In this document: positions 37,537 to 46,076 of the stretch, one piece after another
Layout of the letters: every line of letters starts with the position of its first letter
How positions within the stretch are numbered: the stretch's first letter is position 1
DNA from: Pseudovibrio sp. M1P-2-3
GTDB lineage: Bacteria; Pseudomonadota; Alphaproteobacteria; Rhizobiales; Stappiaceae
Direction: 5' to 3'
Assembly (NCBI RefSeq): GCF_031501865.1
Contig: NZ_JARRCW010000001.1
Location: 1,249,001 to 1,313,000 of the forward strand
DNA: 64,000 nucleotides
Notes under the pieces: generated by a model
Told to the model about the DNA's origin: nothing
Database searches by the model: none
What the model saw: only the letters and a program-made list of their open reading frames with translations
Translations under genes and position numbers: made by a program

Positions 37537-38889
37537 ATGCGCGTAAAGCCCTCACACTTGGAAAAGCGAGGCGGAGTTTGGCAATTTCTCCGCCGGGTTC
37601 CCACCCAATTTTCCGAGATTGAGCTGAGACGGCGCGTTCGGATTACCACCAAAGTGCGGGTGGATGACGACCCTTTAGGGGCCAAAGCCATGTTGGTCGC
37701 CGCGCAGTTGAATAAAGAGCTGGAAACCTATTGGTCCAGCCAACTCGCGCAGCACCAACCCATCTTGGCGACTGAAGATACAGCGCAGGAAGCCTATGAC
37801 GCAGCGGTTGCCCAGTGCAAACGATTTGGCTTTGCCCCGCTTAGTCTGAACCACCTGTCTTTGGGACCAGTGGAAGAAATCGTCAAGCGCGTGGAAACCC
37901 TCATCGACCAACGGGAGAAAGCCAAAGACCTGGCGCCTGCCTTGCTGGGGGTGACGACCCAGAAGCCGCCGCTGCTTCTGTCACAGCTTTATAAGACCTA
38001 TATCGACCTGGAGCCTGAGAAGCTCACCGGAAAGTCTCCTGAGCAAATCCGCCTGTTTCAAGGCTCGCATCTACGCGCTCAAAATGCGTTTCTCAAGTTG
38101 GTGGGAGATATGGACCTGCAAGACATCACCCGTGAGCATACTTTTGAGTTTCGCGAACATTGGTTGCAGCAGATCGCCGCCACCGGGAAAAAGAAGGCGA
38201 CTGCCCATCGTCAGTTTTCTGATCTTGCAGCCATGCATTGGGCGGTGAACAAAAGACGGCAACTGCAGATGGAGGATGCCTTTGCCGATCTGGCACTGGG
38301 CTAGGATGATACCAATGTCCGCCGTTCTTGGATGGTAGAAGATATTTTAAAAAACCTATTGGCCTCAGAGACACTGCGGGGGCTGACCCACTCCCTGCGG
38401 GCGCTGGTCTATATTATGATCGAGACAGGGCTGCGCCCCTCTGAGATTTGTGGGTTAACCGGAAACAATATCCACCTTGACTGTGAGATCCCGTTTGTCT
38501 CCATCAAACCGGAACTGCGCCATTTGAAAACCGATCCATCATCACGGGAGATACCTCTGGTGGGGGTAGCTTTGGAAGCGATCAAATTGTTTCCAAAGGG
38601 TCTGGAGCGCTACTATGATAAAAACAACACGGCGACCACTCAAATTAATCGGTACCTGCGGACCCGGAACTTATGTCCCGATGGTGTTTCATTATATGGT
38701 TTGCGCCATTCCTTTAAGGATCGCTTGCGAGCGCAAAAAGTGAGTGAAGAAATGTGTCGCTGGCTTATGGGGCATGCAACGGATGGCTCTCTTTACGGCG
38801 AGGGGCCACCGTTGTCGTTGTAGCGAGAAGCGATTGAAAGCATTGTCCTGCCAGTTCCCGAGAACTTTCATGAGTTTTTGCTGTCATAG
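37537..38889 (+). pseudogene. Tyrosine-type site-specific integrase with two in-frame amber codons
   Basis: Phage/island integrase of the type with a DUF6538-like N-terminus (HLEKRGGVWQFLRRVP). The frame is interrupted by TAG at 38302-38304 and again at 38821-38823, and otherwise continues unbroken to 38889. The catalytic part shows GLRPSEICGL (first Arg), YGLRHSFKDR (second Arg), LMGH and a Tyr in SLYGEGP. Both stops can arise from CAG or GAG by one change. It lies near tRNA-Leu, its probable former target. Suppression of the two TAGs is possible in principle but not supported. Confidence 0.85.
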
Positions 38890-39173
38890 CCGAGCAACCG
38901 CACCGGGTAAGCACTTTGTCCCTGTCGTTCTTGCAAAAACGCAGCCGCCTCTTCTTTGATGCTTTCTCGGAGCTTAAGCTCTGTTTTCAGTTTTCGAAAC
39001 AGCGGCGCATAGACTTCACTGTCATTGATCACCAGCCACGCCAACAGCGCCACCGCTCGTTCAAGTCGTTCAGTGGTAACAGGCTCCCCCAAGAAACTCT
39101 CGGGCGTACGGCGAGGAGCCTCTAAGCGGCTGCGTGCTCGCTTACCAGTGTTGTTGGGGTCAGACCTGTTCAT
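38868..39173 (-). CDS. Small protein of the recombinase module, unknown function
   Basis: 101 aa, helical and charged, no signal peptide: TTERLERAVALLAWLVIND and APLFRKLKTELKLRES form two probable helices. It begins 21 bp after the stop of the frameshifted recombinase on the same strand. I recall similar short proteins downstream of related recombinases, so it is probably an accessory factor. Its 3' end overlaps the last codons of the amber-interrupted integrase on the other strand. Confidence 0.6.
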   Translation of the reverse strand: MNRSDPNNTGKRARSRLEAPRRTPESFLGEPVTTERLERAVALLAWLVINDSEVYAPLFRKLKTELKLRESIKEEAAAFLQERQGQSAYPVRLLGYDSKNS

Positions 39174-39194
39174 GAAACTGGGATCAATAGAGCC

Positions 39195-40071
39195 TCATCG
39201 CAAATAGGTGAGGGTGATGTCGGGGCGAAAGTGCCCCATTTCCTGCGATACCGTCTCTAAGGCCAGCGACCACTCCAGAAAAAGCTCCACCTGCAATTCG
39301 ATCATCCGTTCCTGAGCGTAGCTGTGCCGCAGGCCATGGCCGCCCTTGGACCAGCCTAGCGCCCGCTTGGAAGCCTCGGTAAAGCTGGAACTCCAGGCAT
39401 TGCCTCCGCCGATGTCATAGTGTTGCCAGTACCTGATTTTGCGGTCACAGACCCGTTTGGGCTGTGCCAGACGCCGGGCTTCCAGCTCCTGGACCAAGTG
39501 GGGCGGAATAAGGACAACCCGCCTAAGCCCGCCTTTTCCTTTGACGGTGTAAAGCGTTCCGAGGCGTCCCCTGAACTTGGAGGGGAGTTCGGGGCGCTCA
39601 TCAGGTGGGCACTCGTTGAACGGCAGCAGGGTCAGTAGTTCGGCCGCCGAAATAGGCGAGCCATGTAGCCAGTCGGTTGCGAATACGCTGCGCCTGAGTG
39701 AGGAGGAGGACTTGCTTATAAGAGTAGCTGCGGGAGGGTTGACGGGTGGGCACCCGTGACAGGATCACCTGTAATTTACCCTTCTTCCCCAATGTATGGC
39801 TCACATGACGCATCATCAGCTGCAGCGCTAACCGCTCCTGATTGAGGGTCGCCTGCCGGACTTCTTGGGCGCGCCACTTCAGGTAGGCTTCCGCACCTTC
39901 TACAGTAAAGCTGCGCAGCGATACCTTGGCTTTTTGAACAAAGCTGGAGCTGGCAACTTGGGTCAGGGCGCTTTCATAGGTGCGCACTGTCCCTAAGGAC
40001 TTGATGTGGGTGTGTTGCAGTTGTTTCATCACGCTTCTGGCCTGCGTGCTGGCACGGGCAAATTTAGCCAT
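39195..40071 (-). pseudogene. Second tyrosine recombinase, frameshifted
   Basis: N-terminal part from ATG 40071 (MAKFARASTQ) reads to about 39640. There the frame is lost at a GGCGGCCG stretch, and the family sequence continues in another frame (ELLTLLPFNE, then KGKGGLRRVVLIP) to the stop at 39195. The C-terminal half has WQHYDIGGGNAW, ASKRALGW, GHGLRHSYAQERM, MGHFRPDITLTYLR, so the HxxR-like box and nucleophilic Tyr remain. A single-base indel explains it; a sequencing error is possible. The start overlaps the HTH gene by 8 bases. Confidence 0.8.
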
Positions 40072-40270
40072 GGTGTTTAATCCAGTGTGAGAGGGTGGAT
40101 GGGCAAACCGCAAGTTTATGGGCTTTCAGCCAGGCTTGAATGTCCTTCTGGCTATTCCCCTGAGCCACCATCATCAGGATCTGGCTTTGGTAGCGGGTCA
40201 GCTTGGAGCGGACGTGAAGACACCGATGCTGCGACTTTTGCGGGTCCTTATTCAAAGTAGAGTGAGCCAT
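40064..40270 (-). CDS. Small helix-turn-helix protein of the recombinase module
   Basis: 68 aa from ATG 40270 (MAHSTLNKDPQKSQ). The core LTRYQSQILMMVAQGNSQKDIQAWLKAHKLAVCPSTLSHWIK resembles a resolvase/Mor-type helix-turn-helix. It overlaps the recombinase start by 8 bases, which suggests translational coupling. A role as excisionase or regulator of the recombinase is inference from context. Confidence 0.65.
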   Translation of the reverse strand: MAHSTLNKDPQKSQHRCLHVRSKLTRYQSQILMMVAQGNSQKDIQAWLKAHKLAVCPSTLSHWIKHHG

Positions 40271-40518
40271 AATCTTTCCTTTCTCTGGCACATGCCTCAT
40301 CTTTTGTAAGAACAACTGGCCTGCCGTTCGGCTCAGCGACGCCCGTCTCCAGACGCCTGTTCGCCCCACGCATTTCCAGATGCAATGGGACTACCTCCTG
40401 ACCGGAGGTGATTATTCGGCTGGGATCTCCGCTGGAGCGGACGTGCAAGCAAGCAAAGCTCTGGCGCAGGGCCAAACCCAACAGCTTGCTCTGCTATCAT
40501 TGGTTTCTTGGGAAAGGT

Positions 40519-41110
40519 GAGGGATCTAGGCCCTCTTGACATGGGCATGCACCGACAGCCCGTGAAGGGGCGAGAAAAGCATGTTTTGGCTTGCTGTACC
40601 TGAGTTACAAGTGGCAGCATCTACACGCATTCATGGCGCGGTAAAATTGCTTCATCAAAAGAGCAGGCAGATAGCGTCAACCCGCTATCCTTGGAGAGGA
40701 GAAAGGCTGGCAGCCTTCAAATCCAAGTGTGTTTCATGGATACAGCACAAGGCTTGAGCACGCTTCACGTGCGTACCCAGATCTGGGCATTGTAGCCAGC
40801 TTGGGAAGCCGGAGGGATCTAAGCCCTCTTGGCATATGCAGGCATCAACAGCGCCTTTAGGGCTGAACAATAGCATGCAATCGTTTGTAGCACCGGATGG
40901 CGCACTGGCCACAGGCGGCAGCTTCTACACGCATTAAGGCGTGGGAGTACGCTCATCTGAAATTAAAGTCAGACGGCATCCGCCAAGCTATCCTTGGAAA
41001 GGCTAGACGCATAGCAATCTCAAAGTCCTAGTGTACTTCAGTGAAATAACATAGGCCCGAGCATGGTCCACGTGCCACTTTTGATCTGGCCATTACGACC
41101 AGCGTCGAAA
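40519..41110. repeat. Two tandem, diverged copies of a 300-bp element
   Basis: Copy 1 starts near 40519 and copy 2 near 40812. Shared landmarks keep order and spacing (offset 293 at the start, 303-304 afterwards): GGATCTARGCCCTCTTG, CTACACGCATT, GCTATCCTTGGA, TCCWAGTGT, CACGTGC, GATCTGG and CCAGC. Both keep the stem GAGGG/CCCTC and a CTGG/CCAG hairpin near the end. A shorter third relative may precede copy 1. Confidence 0.75.
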
Positions 41111-41479
41111 GTTAGCAGTGTGTCAAAATAGCACCGTCTGTGCGATGCGGTCATTCTATGTGCAACCTGTGTTACACAAGGTGATTAAATTGAGTTAGGG
41201 GTTTCCCCCTCTCGCCGCTTTTTATATGGTCGGCTGCCACACTGGGCCACAAAGTGGCCGATAGCCAAAACTACAACTTACCCTATGTGAAAAGTCAAGG
41301 GTGTAATGAGAGTTTTTTCTCGCCTCTGTTTAGAAAGATCACGGGAAGTGAAAGTGCTGAATTCGAAAGAGTTGATGGGGCTTTCAACCTAAGTCGCTGT
41401 TCAGAAAGAAAGTTCCATGGAACTAAAATCCTAACACAGCATGAGACAGGGCTGTGAAAAGGGGATAGACTTTGCCCGT

Positions 41480-41505
41480 GCGCGGCTGCCGGTCAGGAGC
41501 CGCGC
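41480..41505. repeat. Stem-loop with loop GCCGGTCAGG (copy 1)
   Basis: Perfect arms GCGCGGCT and AGCCGCGC flank exactly the ten bases GCCGGTCAGG. Confidence 0.65.
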
Positions 41506-41531
41506 CGCCGCTGAGCTGGCCACACGGGACC

Positions 41532-41569
41532 CGTCGCGCGCAGCCGGTCAGGCGGAGCGCGGCGGCGGC
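41532..41569. repeat. Stem-loop with loop containing GCCGGTCAGG (copy 2)
   Basis: The arms CCGTCGCGC and GCGCGGCGG pair with one G-T pair; GCCGGTCAGG (41543-41552) lies in the loop. Confidence 0.6.
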
Positions 41570-41687
41570 CTCTCCTCCGCACGAAATTAGGTTGATGGCA
41601 CCCGGCCTTAACCAAGATGAGATAAGGAGCGGTCCAGCGCGCTTCGGTTAGAAGGGCGCTGTCACCCCAAATTCACCACACACTCCC

Positions 41688-41722
41688 TCGCTCCGGGGCG
41701 CCGGTCAGGCAACCCGGAGCGA
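41688..41722. repeat. Stem-loop with loop containing GCCGGTCAGG (copy 3)
   Basis: Perfect 10-bp arms TCGCTCCGGG and CCCGGAGCGA enclose GCCGGTCAGG (41700-41709). Another hairpin, CAGCGCGCTT/AAGGGCGCTG with one mismatch, lies just upstream at about 41636-41662. Confidence 0.65.
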
Positions 41723-41835
41723 CTGCCGGGGTTGGTGAGATGCTGACAAATGACCTGCCAGGAAAACGGTAAGAGGCTGGCAGTACCCCCTAAGGGTCTG
41801 ATCCAATTGAACGCTGCTCTACTCTCGCAACCAAT

Positions 41836-44800
41836 TTAACTGGTCTGGTGTAGCGGCTTCCCATGCTTTAATAAATCGAAGATGAGATGAGCAAATTCAG
41901 CCCTCTTTGCCTCACTCCCTAGGAATAGTTGTGCGTTGCCCCGGTGAATGTCGCTGCTTTCGATGATTGCGTCGATGAGGGCGTCGGGGAGATCTCCAAT
42001 CAGTGCCTGTTCACGGGAGTTGTTGCTGACCTGTGCCATAACTCTAGTATTCTCGCGCAGTTTGTCTTTCACGGTGATGGCGTAGTTTAGGCGGTCCGTA
42101 TCACTTAAGCCTTCTGTGTCGATCAACTCATTCAGGCGGGAGATGATTTGAGAGAGGAACTCTTCCTTTTTGTCTTTCGACTTGCCACTTCCCAGATCAC
42201 TTGCGGGTGACAGTCCCTCGCTGCCATCACTTTCAAGGATGAGGTTTTGCTGGCACAGTTTGGACAGGCGGTAGTGGCTGAGCTCCACATTCCCTAGGTC
42301 AATCGGTCCATCTTTATCGGTATGTTCGTTTAGTAATGGCCTGAGGTTGCGGGCGAACAGACTGAGCTTTTCCAGTTCCTCGCTGTCATATTCGATGATT
42401 TGCGAGATGAACTCATAAAAGCGCACGAAAGACCCCAGATCTTTCTTGAAGATCTCCAGACCATCCTTTTCCCGTCTGCACTCCTTAAAGGTCTTTTCCG
42501 CATTGGCAATGAGAACTGCATCACCGGTACTTTTTGTACGTTCAAACAGGCTTTGCGCGTCCTGGTATGCGCTGCTTGCCGATTGATAACGACTGGTCCA
42601 CCGCTGCACTGCCGGTTTGCAGATGTTGGAAAGGGCGGCAGTGCTTTTGTTTTTCTGGTAAAAGGCCTGCGCGAATTGCTCCACCTCGGTCCATAGGAAA
42701 ATGCCGGAGCTGCGTAGTTTCTCAAAGATATCAAAGACCAGATCAGGATCAGAGACGCCCGTTAGCGCGGCTGTTTGATAAAACTCTTGAAAAGCGCTTA
42801 ACACCTCATCGGGCTCATTGAAGAAGTCGAGGACAAAGGTGCCGCATTCGGCCTTGCCGGGATAGGTGCGATTGAGCCGCGATAGGGTTTGAACGCATTC
42901 AACGCCCGCCAGTTTTTTGTCCACATACATGGCGCAGAGTTTGGGTTGATCGAAGCCGGTCTGGAATTTGTTGGCAACGATCATCACCTGATAGTCATCG
43001 GTCGCAAAGGCCTTGCGCATGTCGCGGCCCTTCAGTCCGGGGTTCATATTTTTTTCAGTGAACTTCTCGCCCAAGAGTCCTTCGCTGTTGGGGTCGTTTT
43101 GAGAAAACTGGACGTCCCCAGAGAACGCCACCATCGCCTGAATTTTGTTGTAGGCCTTTTCCTTGATGTATTTATCAAAGGCCGTCTTATAGCGCACGGC
43201 TTCTTTGCGTGAGTTGGTAACCACCATGGCTTTTGCCTGACCGCCCAGCAAGCCCATGACATTGGCCTTGAAGTGCTCAACGATGACCTGCACCTTCTGC
43301 GAGATGTTGTAGTCGTGCAGGCGCACCCACTGGTCCAACATGACCTTAGCTTTTTTGCTCTCCACTTCGCGGTCTTTTTCGCGTGCTTTGAGGGCCAGTT
43401 GATAGGCGGCCTGATAGCTAGTGTAGTTTTTCAGCACATCCAGAATGAAGCCTTCTTCAATGGCCTGACGCATGGAGTAGACGTGATAGGCAAGGGGCTT
43501 GTTGGTTTTGGAGGGCAGTTCCTCTGGGTTTGGAGGACGGCCAAATAGTTCTAGTGTTTTGGCTTTTGGTGTTGCGGTAAAGGCAAAGTAGCTGAGGTTT
43601 GCGGAAGCGCGCCGCGCGGCGATTGTTGCCTCCAGCATGTCCTCGGGAGAAAGAGTCTCGCCGTCGTCATTGGCTTCTTTCATCAAGACTTCGCGCATTT
43701 GGCGGGCGGTGCTGCCCGATTGCGAGGAGTGGGCTTCATCGGCAATGATGGCGTAGCGCCGCTCTTGCAGGCTGGTGTTGTTCTCAATGGCGTCAAGAAC
43801 ATGGTTGAAGGTTTGCAGGGTGACAATGATGATGGGCTGGGAAGTTTCCAGCGCTTTTGCCAGTTTTTCGGACTTGGAGCCTTCGCCTTCAGCGCGGTTG
43901 ATGCGGCCCACCACGCCGTCCACATGCTCGAACTGGTAGATGGTGTCTTGCAGCTGGGCGTCGAGCACCGTTCTGTCGGTGACGATGATCACCGAGTGAA
44001 ACTGCTTGTCTCCGCTTTCGGTGTAGAGAGAGGAAAGCTGGTGTGCGGTCCACGCGATGGAGTTGGATTTGCCGGAGCCGGCACTGTGCTGGATCAGGTA
44101 TTTGTGCCCAGCGCCTTCAAGCTTTGCCGCTCCAATGAGTTTGCCCACCACATCCCATTGATGGTAGCGGGGGAAGATCATGGTTTCTTTTTTGCTTTTC
44201 TTGCCCTGCCAGTCTTCTTTGTCTTCAATTTGCAGATGCATGAAGCGGGCGAGAATGTTCAAAAGATTATCGGGAGCCAGAACCTCGCGCCACAGGTATG
44301 CGGTGGCGTATTCATCCTTGTTTTCTGGCACATCATTGCCCGCACCGCCGCCGATGCTGCCTTTGTTGAAGGGCAGGAAGAAAGTGTCGGCGCCTGCCAG
44401 TTTGGTGGTCATGTAGACCTCATACTGGCTTACCGCAAAATGGACCAGCGCGCCGCGCTTGAAAGTAAGCAGCGGCTCGGCTTTTTTGGTGGCTGGGTCT
44501 ACGGGCAGGCGGTCCCGTTTGTATTGGGTGACGGCGTTTTGTACCGCTTGCTTGAACTCGGATTTCAGCTCCAGCGTTGCCACGGGCAGGCCGTTGACGA
44601 ACAGCGCCAGATCAATGCGCCAGCGTTTGGCCTTGGCTCCGGTCTGTGCTTTGTGCTCATCAGAGGCATAGGGGCTGTAGACCAGTTCGGGCACCACGCG
44701 CAGGCGGTTTTTGTGGTAGCGTGCCAGTGTTTGCGGGTTCAGGTCATGCTCGGGTTTGAACTGGACAAGGGAAAAGCGGGCATTGCGGTCTTTAATGCCG

Positions 44801-45108
44801 TGGCGCAACACGCCAAGGGTGCCAAAGGAGCGCAGTTGTTTGTCGGCGGCGCGTGGGTCGGCCTTGGCAAGCTGGCTGGCGACCCGTTCCAGAAATTTTT
44901 GCTCCGTATCATGAGGATGGTTTTTGGCAAATTTCTGCCAGTCCGCGTCCTGTGTCTCTTTCACAAAATCCAGCAGGTCTTCTTCATAGAGCGCAAGGGC
45001 GCGGTTGTAGCCTTTGGGAGCACCCAGCAGCCAGCCGCCCTCTTGCAGTTGGGCAATAATATCGTCTTGAAAAATACGTTCTTTGGTTTTGTCTGCAGAA
45101 AGGCTCAT
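41836..45108 (-). CDS. hsdR: Type I restriction endonuclease subunit R
   Basis: Motor and nuclease subunit that translocates and cuts DNA lacking host methylation, 1090 aa. A PD-(D/E)xK nuclease region lies at residues 166-182 (RIDLALF... LELK). Helicase motifs follow: Walker A HSAGSGKS at 341-348, DEAH at 457-460, then FAFTATPK, and a RecA-like second domain with FQTGFDQPKLCAMYVDK. The ATG at 45108 (MSLSADKTKE) starts the conserved sequence. It is last in the hsdM-hsdS-GIY-YIG-hsdR order. Confidence 0.95.
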   Translation of the reverse strand: MSLSADKTKERIFQDDIIAQLQEGGWLLGAPKGYNRALALYEEDLLDFVKETQDADWQKFAKNHPHDTEQKFLERVASQLAKADPRAADKQLRSFGTLGVLRHGIKDRNARFSLVQFKPEHDLNPQTLARYHKNRLRVVPELVYSPYASDEHKAQTGAKAKRWRIDLALFVNGLPVATLELKSEFKQAVQNAVTQYKRDRLPVDPATKKAEPLLTFKRGALVHFAVSQYEVYMTTKLAGADTFFLPFNKGSIGGGAGNDVPENKDEYATAYLWREVLAPDNLLNILARFMHLQIEDKEDWQGKKSKKETMIFPRYHQWDVVGKLIGAAKLEGAGHKYLIQHSAGSGKSNSIAWTAHQLSSLYTESGDKQFHSVIIVTDRTVLDAQLQDTIYQFEHVDGVVGRINRAEGEGSKSEKLAKALETSQPIIIVTLQTFNHVLDAIENNTSLQERRYAIIADEAHSSQSGSTARQMREVLMKEANDDGETLSPEDMLEATIAARRASANLSYFAFTATPKAKTLELFGRPPNPEELPSKTNKPLAYHVYSMRQAIEEGFILDVLKNYTSYQAAYQLALKAREKDREVESKKAKVMLDQWVRLHDYNISQKVQVIVEHFKANVMGLLGGQAKAMVVTNSRKEAVRYKTAFDKYIKEKAYNKIQAMVAFSGDVQFSQNDPNSEGLLGEKFTEKNMNPGLKGRDMRKAFATDDYQVMIVANKFQTGFDQPKLCAMYVDKKLAGVECVQTLSRLNRTYPGKAECGTFVLDFFNEPDEVLSAFQEFYQTAALTGVSDPDLVFDIFEKLRSSGIFLWTEVEQFAQAFYQKNKSTAALSNICKPAVQRWTSRYQSASSAYQDAQSLFERTKSTGDAVLIANAEKTFKECRREKDGLEIFKKDLGSFVRFYEFISQIIEYDSEELEKLSLFARNLRPLLNEHTDKDGPIDLGNVELSHYRLSKLCQQNLILESDGSEGLSPASDLGSGKSKDKKEEFLSQIISRLNELIDTEGLSDTDRLNYAITVKDKLRENTRVMAQVSNNSREQALIGDLPDALIDAIIESSDIHRGNAQLFLGSEAKRAEFAHLIFDLLKHGKPLHQTS

Positions 45109-45142
45109 AAAATAAAATTCCGATAATCTATAATTCAGCGGG

Positions 45143-46054
45143 TCAGGCGGGTTCAGGCTCGGCAAAATCTTCCAATTGCTGAGCTTCCCATTGCTTGTAG
45201 GATTTTTTAGTGCCCACAAGTTTCCACTTTTCTAGGCCGTTGACGGAATAACCTAAGGCAACGCTTGCAGCCATGCTTGGGCTATTGAACGTATAGTCTT
45301 CCAGCAATGTGAGGTTTTCACCATTTGCTTGCACAAGATTATTTGCTTCAAGTTCTTGTCGTATGGCAAGTGCGCCCGGCCTGCGGCCTGAAACGCCTTC
45401 CCACACTCGCCTTAGCGTTGATCCTTTTTCAACGATAAACTCTCCATCTACGACTTGGGCAAATGCTTGGACGTTTGCTTTCGTACTAACCAGCTCGAAA
45501 CGTGCATTTCCTGTAGAGCGATCATTTGCCGTCGAAGTTGCTAGGCGACGTTTGCTTTCCACAAACAGGTCAATGCCCAGCGCTGGCAGGATCATGGTGA
45601 GGTTCTCGAGGAAACCTTCCATGTTGGCGCTGGTGGCTTCAGAAATCTGAGGCATTTGGGGAGTGACGGCGTTTTCCAAAGTGATGCGGCCAACTGAGGT
45701 GGCAAGGGCGTAGCAGCGGGCCTCTAAATAACGCACGTGGGCTTTGTTGAGCTTGTTGTCGGCGGTGGTGATGAACACGGCCTTCGTCCACCAGTCGCGC
45801 TGGCTGTCATGGGAGCGGATGCGCTGGCCGATGTCCTCGGTCTCGCCGATATAGGCAAGGGGCTCGCCGTCTTTCTCGCCCAGCAGAATATAAATGCCCG
45901 TGTAGCTGGCCTCGGTGCGCTGCAGCGCCTGTTTCAGCTGGGTGCGGGGGACAAGGAGCACGTGGCCGGTCCAGTTGAACAGCTCTGCCACCAGCAGGCC
46001 GTCGGGGCGGCCATCGACAAAAAACAGCTCCAGTGATCGACCCTTGGACGCCAT
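45143..46054 (-). CDS. GIY-YIG nuclease-family protein with DUF4357-type C-terminus
   Basis: 303 aa. The nuclease-like domain shows GIYILLGE, then AYIGETEDIGQRIRSH with the expected Arg, near residues 52-81. The C-terminal half (residues about 200-290) looks like DUF4357 (RRVWEGVSGRRPGALAIRQEL, then FNSPSMAASVALG), which often mediates protein or DNA contacts in restriction loci. It sits between hsdS and hsdR, 22 bp after hsdS and with a GGGGGAG site. It is probably an accessory or extra nuclease of the system. Confidence 0.85.
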   Translation of the reverse strand: MASKGRSLELFFVDGRPDGLLVAELFNWTGHVLLVPRTQLKQALQRTEASYTGIYILLGEKDGEPLAYIGETEDIGQRIRSHDSQRDWWTKAVFITTADNKLNKAHVRYLEARCYALATSVGRITLENAVTPQMPQISEATSANMEGFLENLTMILPALGIDLFVESKRRLATSTANDRSTGNARFELVSTKANVQAFAQVVDGEFIVEKGSTLRRVWEGVSGRRPGALAIRQELEANNLVQANGENLTLLEDYTFNSPSMAASVALGYSVNGLEKWKLVGTKKSYKQWEAQQLEDFAEPEPA

Positions 46055-46076
46055 GCGTGCTTCTCCCCCGTAAGTT

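Larger units (their letters stand above)
40271..41835. other. 1.5-kb non-coding region with repeats and hairpins
   Basis: No convincing gene: the frames on both strands lack family sequence and ribosome-binding sites. A 67-codon GTG-started frame at 41254-41457 (+) is unsupported. The region contains two diverged copies of a 300-bp element (40519-41110), a hairpin GGCCAC-AAA-GTGGCC at 41245-41259, and GC-rich stem-loops between 41480 and 41785, described separately. Confidence 0.7.

Noticed and set aside
40519-41110. CRISPR-like array
   Set aside because: Only two long diverged copies; no short direct repeats with regular spacers anywhere in the window.
41254-41457. 67-codon GTG-started frame in the non-coding region
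   Set aside because: The start lies inside a hairpin arm, no ribosome-binding site, no recognisable sequence.
43699-45126. 475-codon plus-strand frame opposite hsdR
   Set aside because: Long only because hsdR is rich in G/C at third positions; low-complexity hydrophobic translation, no ribosome-binding site, no recognisable domain.
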